Below are positions 56,435 through 64,000 of a stretch of DNA of 64,000 nucleotides, piece by piece. The stretch is from Rutstroemia sp. NJR-2017a BVV2 (Eukaryota > Ascomycota > Leotiomycetes > Helotiales > Rutstroemiaceae), in NCBI GenBank assembly GCA_002946415.1, contig NJPS01000041.1, positions 248,001 to 312,000 on the forward strand. Reading direction: 5' to 3'. The first letter of the stretch is position 1; each line of letters starts with the position of its first letter. A program made the translations under genes and the position numbers. Below the pieces are notes generated by a model. The model had not been told where the DNA came from, did no database searches, and saw nothing but the letters and a program-made list of their open reading frames with translations.

Positions 56435-58169
56435 TTAGACAAGAAGGATCCTAACTCCAAGACTAGACATAGCTGTTGTCCAGCTCCATGGAATGGAAGG
56501 CTGAGTTTTGCGCCCTCTCCAACACTCTTCCATAATAGAAGCTGCATTCTGAAAGTTGCAGAAAATGTCCTTGTCCATGCTAGCTATCTCAACTATTTGA
56601 CGAAATTCGTCTTGATACTCGTCGTCCGCCATGCAACTAATAACGCAGAATGGCCATACAAGGTAACGTATCCATCGACTATCGGGAACATTGCGGAGTA
56701 ATACGAGAGCTTCTAAGACACTGGCTTTGATCTCGGGAACTCGAGGATATGCACCTGACTGAATAACATACAAATAAACTTTTGTAGCCCATGCGAAAAA
56801 CTGAGTGACGAATTGGCTTTCCCGTGTTCGAGCGCCACATGGATCAAATTTGTTACTAAATTGACGTGCCCGATTCTCTCGCATGCCATTTTCGAGTCGT
56901 TGTTCGATAGTAGCTACAGACTTGGCTAGCTGGGATTGACTCAAATCGCCGTTGTCTTCTCTGACAGCCTTCCACTCGGCCAAGCGAGAAATCTCCATGA
57001 TGATAGTCATCACCCAATTTTGACTCCCCATCAACTTGCACAGTTGAATTCTGCCACTTTCAATTTGTAGAATGTAGGAATAGATGTTGAAATATTCCGA
57101 GTTTGTTCCTACAGTCACTGAAGAAATAACGTCAAACCAGATCAGTGATGTGGCAAAGAAATCCAGAGCTAAAGTTTCATACACGGAGAGTGAGGCAGAA
57201 TCAGATGGTTGAGGTTCTCCCGTATCATTCTTTGAATTTATGTCATTCACGGGCAAGAGTAAATCGTCCTTGAGATCCATGAAAATAGTTCTCGCGGCCT
57301 GCAAATGGGTAGGCCAATCGTTACCCTCTCCTCTGAAAACCTAAAAGAGTCCCACTTAGTAGTTGTCCGGCTCGTTAGGCTAAGTGACTCACCTCAAATG
57401 AGATCAGGCAAATCATACAGGCAAGGATCTCAACTCGGGTCTTTATTCGACTCGAACCGGTCTCTAAACTCAGCCGGCCAATGTGTTTTCTGAGCTCAGC
57501 CAGCGCTAGACAATGGTGTTTTTGCAGATCCTCAAGGTTGTGATCGTTGGTTTCAACAACGGTCCCAGAGTGTGAAGCACTCTGATGATATGCGCTTAAG
57601 CTCAACGCCGCATGATATAGCGGCCTTGTACGTAGCAATATACTGAGAAGCCAGCCACGACCACCTTCCGAGACCAAGGGTTGATAGAATCTAAATTGAA
57701 GAGGAAAGACGACGTCAAGATAATGCATCAAGAGAGTGGCCTCACGTCCATTGTAGTCGTTCGAAAATGACTTCAAGGAGCAGCCTAGACATAACGGAGT
57801 TCGTTCTTTCGATTTGGGCTCTGGATCTTTCATGGAGGCGGAGGTGAAAGATGCCGATCCTGCATTGCTAAATCGCGGGCTTGCAGCTTCGTTCCGGGAG
57901 GATCTCGTGATATCTCGATCGCCAGAGGAAAGAGGCTTACTAGCTGTCTTTCTCTTCAGCCTGTTGTTGAGTTTGATGGTTCTTTTAATACGCTCCGCCT
58001 CTGCCTTCTCTGATGGTCCCCCGTCCATCCACGCCGGCTTCTTCTCACTGTAGCCATGACATGTGATGTGAAGCGCATCGCATGTCGAACAGTTCGGTCG
58101 TTCTTCCTGACATTTCTTCTTTCTCAGTCGACAAGTCCAGCAGCCGGTGCTACTTCTTTCTGAAACCAT
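56435..58169 (-). CDS. Zn2Cys6 fungal transcription factor
   Basis: Exons 58169-57393 and 57340-56435 (52-nt intron) give 560 residues. The ATG at 58169 puts the zinc cluster near the N-terminus; an in-frame ATG at 58259 would add 30 residues without family character. The binuclear cluster reads STGCWTCRLRKKKCQE, then 'RPNCSTCDALHITCHGY', with all six cysteines present. A basic linker follows (IKRTIKLNNRLKRKT). The second part resembles the Fungal_trans_2 type region: 'LLMHYLDVVFPLQFRFYQP', 'GWLLSILLRTRPLYHAALSLSAYHQ', 'FEVFRGEGNDWPTHLQAARTIF' across the intron, and 'LWPFCVISCMA'-like 'LVWPFCVISCMADDEY'. It should act in the nucleus. Its targets are unknown; the adjacent MDR gene is a natural candidate but that is inference. 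Confidence 0.93.
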
Positions 58170-59080
58170 GATATGGTTGTGATTTTTCAGGCATGGGCAT
58201 GATGTGAGGTGCCAGACCCTAAATAAATAGGACGACGCCAGTCGCGGAACCAAGGACATTCGTTTTTACCGTCTGGGTCTAAGCTAAAGCTTTGACCATA
58301 TACCTACCAACCAGCCACAGTACAGTACTACAAGGTTGCTATTTCTTCTACGCCACTCAACCTCAGCGCAACAACTTGCTCAGTGGACAATTTATCATCT
58401 GAAGGGCGTCCGGATTAGTGTCCCGCTTGGAATAGGAGCTCGGGGCAAGCTATAGAATACGGAAGACCTAACCAATGCCATTAGTGGGGTCATGTAGGCA
58501 TCAACTACCTCTGGGCTGCCAACCTCTGTACTATTGAGTGGTATAAGTACAGAGACTGTAGATCTCCAGAGTATAGATTCCATGATTGGCGTTTCTCTCC
58601 TAGCTTCTACTGAACAATTGTATACATATTTCTATTCCACTCCAACCTGTTTTCCTCGTTTCTCGTTCTCGCCTCTCCACACTGGACTACCTGTTCCGGG
58701 ACGATTTTGTCTGATATATACAGTTGATGAATTTACACTTAGAGAGAGTATTAGAAGGTTAGTAGTCTCTGCTTTCCCCCCTTTAGCCATCATATTCTCG
58801 AACTTTAATTCAGTGAACTTAGAATGAATACGATTCTATCGCCAACGAGATTGTCAGGAGCACTAAAAGCGTAATAGAAGGATATTTGATGGATAGAAAT
58901 GTACTACAAATGCAAATATAGAAAGTATACAACACAATTGAGTCCATAACTGGTGATTAGAGTTAGTCCAACTTCATCAGTAGCTTTTAAAACATAGCAT
59001 TCAAGGTACCAATACTTCCAAATCCAAACAAACCCAGACCAAACCCAAGCCAAAGAACCGTTTTCCTTTCCGTAACCGCT
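58170..59080. other. Intergenic, promoter of the Zn2Cys6 gene
   Basis: Upstream of one gene and downstream of another. Open frames lack motifs. AT-rich toward 59000; no repeat or RNA recognised. Confidence 0.5.
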
Positions 59081-60328
59081 TCAACTCACAACCCTTTGCA
59101 CCTCAAACCTAAAAAAGTCTTTCACAAACTGACCGCCTTCCGCAAGTAACTCCATGAACCCCTCATCCAGTACCATTACCAGCGCATGCACTGCCAAATA
59201 TCTGCAGACCAAAGCCCTCAATTCCCCTATTGTTCCATCTTCCTTCCCGGACCCTTCACTCCCTCCTTCTTCCGCATACACATATCTTGCCAAGTTAACC
59301 ACATCTTCCGCATTGCTTGCACTCAACTGAAAGGTACAAAGAGTTTTGTGAAGTTTGTATAAAGCTAGTGTTTTAAGTGAGTCGACGAGCCGATAATCAG
59401 CGAGGATGTAGAGAGTAGCGTGAGCGATGAAAATGCTGCTGTAATTGAGGTTACGGTCGAAAATTTCAGAGGGCTCGCACGTACTGCCATAGTTGTTGCG
59501 GGGAGCGAGGTCAGAGAAGGAAAGTGTGTGGAAGTCGGCGGAGAGCTTGAAGGGGTGGCGTTCTGGGTATTTGTCTCGAGGCAGCAGTCTTGGACTTGGT
59601 GGTAGCGACGGAGATAATAATGCGTTTGGGATCTCTTCCGGAGATGGTTCTGGTACTTTTTCCCGCCTCCCGGTGGTCCTGTATTTCCTATGCTTTCCAG
59701 AGCGAACACCCCAACCACCCAAACTCCAGTCGTCAGATTCTATCACCCCAGGTATATCTTCAGCAGGTGCTGCTCCAAAGTCTATCGGAATCTCAGTCGT
59801 AAGGGAAACATTCACACTATTCTTCTCCTTCTCCTTCCCCTCCACTTTCCCTTTCGCTCGTAGCTTCCGTTTCTTACCCACCGGCACCGAATAATCACCT
59901 GTATATGCAAACTGCGCAAATCGCTCAAACGTTTCCTTACTCACATCATCCCACTTCGTGCAGCCTGCTTGCGATTCTGTCATACCACCCCTCATCAAGC
60001 TATGGAGCGGCGCCGAGAGCTGCGCAATTGCTTCTTCGTGCACGAAGAATTCAGTTGCCGTGCCATCAACTGTTTCGCCAACAATGAATTTGAAAATTCG
60101 GGAATTGAGAAGCCTGTGGGGAAAGTTAGTTATAAATTCATGATCTGTTTGTTTGTTCTTGCTGGGACGGAAATTCGGAATGTTGATTATTGGTGGGAGT
60201 GAGGGGAAACTACTCTGGAAATGAGGCTGGCATTTTGCTCTGAGTTGTTTTGTCTCGAATGTTTGAAGCTCCTCAATTGCGACGATGTATACGACCAGAT
60301 TAGTGGAGTACTTTGTTCTCACAACCAA
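59081..60328 (-). CDS. BTB/POZ-domain protein; start unresolved
   Basis: The open frame runs from a TTG at 60328 and has no early ATG. The BTB domain begins at 'SRIFKFIVGETVDGTATEFFVHEEAIAQLSAPL', followed by 'FERFAQFAYTGDY', which are its first strands and helices. A CCACAG acceptor at 60114 just before this suggests that the residues upstream are intronic and that the true start is in an unseen short exon. After the BTB core comes a long charged insertion (Lys/Glu/Pro-rich, about 59890-59540). Then comes 'IFIAHATLYILADYRLVDSLKTLALYKLH', which is the second half of the BTB/BACK-like region. Fungal proteins of this layout are common and uncharacterised; BTB domains mediate dimerisation and can recruit cullin-3 ligases. 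Stop at 59081. Confidence 0.8.
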   Translation of the reverse strand: MVVRTKYSTNLVVYIVAIEELQTFETKQLRAKCQPHFQSSFPSLPPIINIPNFRPSKNKQTDHEFITNFPHRLLNSRIFKFIVGETVDGTATEFFVHEEAIAQLSAPLHSLMRGGMTESQAGCTKWDDVSKETFERFAQFAYTGDYSVPVGKKRKLRAKGKVEGKEKEKNSVNVSLTTEIPIDFGAAPAEDIPGVIESDDWSLGGWGVRSGKHRKYRTTGRREKVPEPSPEEIPNALLSPSLPPSPRLLPRDKYPERHPFKLSADFHTLSFSDLAPRNNYGSTCEPSEIFDRNLNYSSIFIAHATLYILADYRLVDSLKTLALYKLHKTLCTFQLSASNAEDVVNLARYVYAEEGGSEGSGKEDGTIGELRALVCRYLAVHALVMVLDEGFMELLAEGGQFVKDFFRFEVQRVVS

Positions 60329-60608
60329 AGGGGCCCACGAGTTTGTGTATGTGTGGGTGAAAGCTTGCTTGCTTGATGTTAAATACAGATTCTGAGCAAC
60401 TTATCAGGTGATCAGCACACCATACAACCCCGGCATCCTCAAAGTTACACAGCGGCACAGTACTTCCGTATTGACTTTGTCTATCTACTACTCGTTACTG
60501 TGACTGAGTTCTATGTGCCTATATAACAGGTTCCTCCTGTGATTCCTTTGCCAATCTGTGAGCCTGAGTTCTTATCGTTATATGTTGGGTTACCGTCCAA
60601 ATCCTTCT

Positions 60609-61412
60609 TTAGATGTCCTGAGTGACAAATGCTACCGTTTCCCCGCTAAATGGGTCTTCAAAAGAAATTTTGGTATTCTCAGAAGCCACAGTCTTCAGGG
60701 TCTCCTTTACTTCTAGAAGAAGATCAACTGCAAAGTCGGGAGATACGCATATTTCTTTCAAGAATTTGTGCTTGTTACGTCGAATATATCCCTCGACTGC
60801 TGCAATAACTAGGATTTTGCGAACTGGATGGCCTCTAGGCAGAAGATTTGCTGAAGTAATGTGCTGACCTACAATACAAAAAGTATTGGTGTCCGGATGT
60901 CGGCCTTTGCTGATACTCTTGTCTTCTGGTGGTGGGTTGGCTAAGATGATATTCTTGATATGCTCGGCCATCTGAGTTTCCATTCCAGTAACTTCGCACA
61001 TATCTGCAAGTCTCACGAATTCCATAATTGCGGTAATGCATTCCGTCGGTGTTGGCTCGCCGAAGCGGATTCGGCCGATATAGAGCCACTGGACTAGCAT
61101 TTCGAAGCTTCGCTGCGAAACGACGCCCTCTTCCTCAACCAGAGTCGTTGATTGATCTTGTCCTTCTCGGAATGCGCCTTCAAATGTTGCTGCAAAATAT
61201 GGGGATTGTTTGCAGAGTATAGCCCTCGAGAGTTCATATTCATGACCTGCAGATCCAGATCCAATTCGAACTTTGACGCATGGGCCCGAGTAGAGAGGAA
61301 GGAAACTGATATGATTAGAAGGAGATATTACGAGGCTTGGGACAACATACGAAGTTATGAAGTTTTGATATGGCACCTCAACTATTTGTTTCACCGTGTA
61401 TTCTTTAGCCAT
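60609..61412 (-). CDS. BTB/POZ-domain protein
   Basis: The open frame from the ATG at 61412 is 267 codons, but an in-frame 45-nt intron (61350-61306, GTATGT donor, CTAATC branch, ATCAG acceptor) probably leaves 252 residues. Skipping it joins 'NFITS' to 'FLPLYSGPCVKVRIGSG' and removes a stretch unlike the family. The BTB domain reads 'VKVRIGSGSAGHEYELSRAILCKQSPYFAATFEGAFREGQ', 'FEMLVQWLYIGRIRF' and 'MEFVRLADMCEVTGME'. The C-terminal half is helical with no further motif. This is the common fungal short BTB type. It is co-oriented with the BTB gene downstream, but the two differ enough not to be a fresh duplication. Confidence 0.87.
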   Translation of the reverse strand: MAKEYTVKQIVEVPYQNFITSYVVPSLVISPSNHISFLPLYSGPCVKVRIGSGSAGHEYELSRAILCKQSPYFAATFEGAFREGQDQSTTLVEEEGVVSQRSFEMLVQWLYIGRIRFGEPTPTECITAIMEFVRLADMCEVTGMETQMAEHIKNIILANPPPEDKSISKGRHPDTNTFCIVGQHITSANLLPRGHPVRKILVIAAVEGYIRRNKHKFLKEICVSPDFAVDLLLEVKETLKTVASENTKISFEDPFSGETVAFVTQDI

Positions 61413-61895
61413 ATTGGATGTCGTGTCGATTTATGGGGCTGCCGATGGGCCGGAAAAGTAGGCAAAAGTTACTTGACTAATGAGAGCCAAACCGTTAAAG
61501 AAAGAACCCCCCGCATTTAAGCGCTATCGTGCACGAAAAATAGGATCAGAATGGATGCAGAATTAATTAATTAATTGAGGGAGAGGTTGCGAATCCCAAA
61601 AACAGTGGCCACATAGGAGGGAAGTGCATTATTTTGAATTTATAAGATCCCCTTAGCTAGTTAGAAAAACCCAAGTATATTGCACTTCACAATTGTCGTA
61701 CAAGCCTATCTTAGTTAAATTAGAAGTAACTTAATATATCCAAACATAAAAAGACTTTTATTAACTCACTTTTATAGCTTTCAATAACGACTCTCAATCT
61801 GTACAAAAATATCAAATTGTCAAGAACGATAGGTGGATAATGGAGCAGCATCTATCACAACCCTACAGATTTCCCCTCCCACCAACACTCACAAG
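61413..61895. other. Intergenic with TTAA microsatellite
   Basis: A short run of TTAA units lies at about 61562-61577. AT-rich; this should hold the promoter of the BTB gene and the 3' end of the oxygenase gene. Confidence 0.6.
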
Positions 61896-62831
61896 TCACA
61901 ACCCGTCAAACATGCCCCTCTCCATCCTCGGCAGTACTCTTTTCACGCATATATCTGTCCTAATAATCCATTTTTCACCACCAAGCACCTCTCTTCCTTC
62001 ATGCAACATGCAATCATTTCCATGTTTATGCAGGAGAACCATGCCTGTTTCAAGCCCGATAACTACTTCTTTATCAATGGGTGATTTCTTTCCAGGTAGG
62101 TCTTCCGGGTAGAAAACTGTTTCCCCCCCAATGCACCCAGTCGCCGGCGAGGTGAGATAGAGGAGAAGTGTCCAGGTTGTTTTGGCCTGTGCGGGTGGTG
62201 TTGTGGGGAGAGTGATGAGGTTGGATTCATCGTCTAGGAGCAACGTCAATTGGAGAGGGAGAATGGAAGTGGAGGGGATCTTACAGTGGCAGTCGAAGAA
62301 CTGTCCTTTTGTGTACCTGTATATTCGTATGGCAGGATTCAATCCGATTGTCTCTCCACCCCTAAACGTAGACCTCAATTAGAACCTGCCCTGAAAGTCT
62401 TCAAATCACATGACATCTCCCTCCTCGTCCAATCTCACGTACCATAATTCTCTCCTCTCCTCCTCACTCATCTTCTCATCCTCATCCTCCCACTCCCTGA
62501 TAATCTCTCCCATGATCAGTTCCCGTAGTCCAGTCTCCCTCCATAACCGTTCAGCAAAATTCCAATCGTCAACCTTAAATCGATCATTCACACGGAGCGC
62601 ATCCCCTTTCTTAGGTTTCCCGGGTGTGGTGGTGAGAGGAAGGCTTTTAAGGAAGGAGACGTAGTCTTTGCAGAGCTTGGCTGGCCAGAAATTCGGGATG
62701 GTGATTATTTGAGAGGGCACGATCGTGTTCAGGGTTAAGGAGGAGGGAGGAGGAAGGGGAGAGAATTTAGGCCAGTCGGGGGGTGGGGACGTGGGTGTTG
62801 CGGTGGAGGTTTTGGGTTTCTTGGGGGGCAT
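61896..62831 (-). CDS. 2-oxoglutarate-Fe(II) oxygenase (prolyl 4-hydroxylase-like)
   Basis: Three exons (62831-62443, 62373-62285, 62233-61896; introns of 69 and 51 nt) give 271 residues. The second intron is a multiple of three and stays open, so a naive reading hides the iron site. Spliced, it creates 'FDCHYDES', the HxD iron ligands. The third iron ligand is a histidine in 'LLHKHGNDCMLHEG', and the 2-oxoglutarate-binding arginine is in 'KWIIRTD'. 'TTWTLLLYLTS' and 'GGETVFYPE' are family core strands. The N-terminus is Lys/Pro-rich without a signal peptide. The domain extends over residues about 40-265. Fungal relatives are poorly studied; prolyl hydroxylation is the family reaction, but the substrate is unknown. 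Confidence 0.9.
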
Positions 62832-63824
62832 AGTGAGGTGTTTTGTTTGTTAGGAAGAAAGATATGGAGTGGAATGAGGCATGAGTATGGAAGAATGAAT
62901 ATTGATCCAAGCGCTTTATTTATGTCGATTTTTTGTTGTTGCCTGTTGTTGATGGAGATCTTGCTCGTATGGACATGCAGCTGGTTGTGGTGTAGGGTAC
63001 GGTGACCGGAACTTTTATGACAGCTCGCTCGGGCGATTGCCCCACTAAGGGGTGCACTAAAACCCACTTGCCATGTAGAACCCGGACATAGATTTCTCTG
63101 ATCAAGTCAGTCGTGGTAAATACGATTGTTTATAATTTAAAGGCAGAGAATCCAGCGATGCAGATCTCAAGTCGAAACCCCAGAACTGCATTGTCAATGG
63201 AGTACGGAAAATCGAAAGCTTAAAGCTGGTTTGTGCGGTCTCCATCCTTTGACGTCAACTGGGCACCCTCCTCTGCGGATTTTCAACATGCCATTATTCG
63301 AATGTTATATTCGGATCATTCCCATTATGTCATATATTTAACTGAGTATTGCTGCCAAGTCTGAGAATTTCCTGTCAATTCCAAGTGGAAGAAATTCAAT
63401 AGTGTCGGTGATCAGCACTGTTATATTCTCGTCAAGTGACGCCAGAACAGGAATGACAGACGCGCATACACAGAAGACGCGCGGAGTAACTATGTCTAAA
63501 ATATTGAGGCTCAGCTAATCATATCAAGGTCTGGACTCTGCCGTGGAATGTTGGAGTACTTGGTATCGTGCTGAAACGCAGCTATCACATTCACATTCCA
63601 CGGCTACACCTCGCTGCCGAGAAAGTTCAAATAGCAGCCAAGTACGCGTGCGCGTCGTCATGAAATGTTCCAGTTAACACTCTTATATGCCAATCGTTGA
63701 ACGATTTCTCATTCTGTCCAGCCTTCTTATTTTCTCCCTTTCGCGCCCTTACAGACTTGGATAGTCGGATCTCAGTTACTCTTTTTCTTTACTGTTTCAA
63801 TATACTCAAGTATCACCGGCAACC
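62832..63824. other. Divergent promoter region
   Basis: Between the oxygenase gene and the partial secreted-protein gene. Several TATA-like stretches, no supported open frame or repeat. Confidence 0.5.
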
Positions 63825-64000
63825 ATGTTGCCTCTTTTGCTTACTTGGATGCTGTGCATCCCAACCATCAACGCTTCGCGGCATCCTGTTCGGTTGACCA
63901 CTGTCGCGAAGGGCAAACTGGTTGACACTTCTTCCACCTCGACTGGGATCAACTCGACGTTTCCATGGCCGACAACAAAATGCATCACGCCGACGATCAC
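63825..64000 (+). CDS. Secreted protein, N-terminal fragment, runs off right edge
   Basis: The ATG at 63825 opens a frame that stays open to the end of the window. It begins with a signal peptide (MLPLLLTWMLCIPTINAS) and continues with a Ser/Thr-rich region. Only 58 residues are visible, too few for a family. An extracellular or cell-wall protein is likely; the minus-strand open frame over the same bases is taken as a shadow. Confidence 0.6.
   Translation, partial: MLPLLLTWMLCIPTINASRHPVRLTTVAKGKLVDTSSTSTGINSTFPWPTTKCITPTI

Noticed and set aside
63806..64000. Minus-strand open frame at the right edge
   Set aside because: The opposite strand has a clean ATG and signal peptide over the same bases, which is the better explanation.

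Overview
The window is nuclear DNA of a filamentous ascomycete (Pezizomycotina). The genes are broken by short GT-AG introns, mostly 45-130 nt with CTAAC/CTGAY-like branch sites. The families are typical of these fungi: Zn2Cys6 regulator, sedolisin, GH54/CBM42 arabinofuranosidase, PRISE-type reductase, Lam-type GRAM/VASt protein, AIM11, a DUF5672 glycosyltransferase and STAND-type N-terminal domains. A leotiomycete (Helotiales-like saprotroph or plant associate) is my best guess, but the class is inferred from gene style, not shown. All exon structures below were built by hand from splice sites and reading frames.

Layout. 1-7 kb: a broken kinase-like gene, a GPI-type aspartic protease with an altered first active site, and a STAND-type N-domain/DnaJ-C fusion with a one-base frameshift. 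9-18 kb: a large coiled-coil protein, SCO1, an SDR and a PRISE-type reductase. 18-25 kb: a sedolisin (tripeptidyl-peptidase type) and a C2H2-like protein. 26.5 kb: a tRNA-Arg(UCU) carrying a 48-nt spliceosomal-looking intron in its T arm, the most unusual feature seen. 27-34 kb: a type II membrane glycosyltransferase, two unrecognised proteins and a repeat-rich block with inverted arms. 34-47 kb: AIM11, a DUF5672 glycosyltransferase, pantothenate kinase, a MIT/coiled-coil (Atg38-like) protein and a sterol-transfer (Lam) protein, the last two diverging from one spacer. 48-58 kb: secreted arabinofuranosidase, a double-domain methyltransferase, a GFA-type enzyme, an MDR oxidoreductase and a Zn2Cys6 regulator, which could be a small metabolic neighbourhood. 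59-63 kb: two BTB proteins and a 2OG-Fe(II) oxygenase, all on the minus strand. A secreted-protein gene runs off the right edge.

How the genes relate. Most are independent housekeeping or secretory genes with their own promoters, as is normal for fungi. Functional links can be proposed only for the 51-58 kb group (methyltransferase, GFA, MDR, regulator) and for the divergent Atg38-like/Lam pair; both are inferences. Disabled or atypical alleles (kinase, DnaJ fusion, E-for-D protease) are concentrated at the left end, next to gene-poor DNA.
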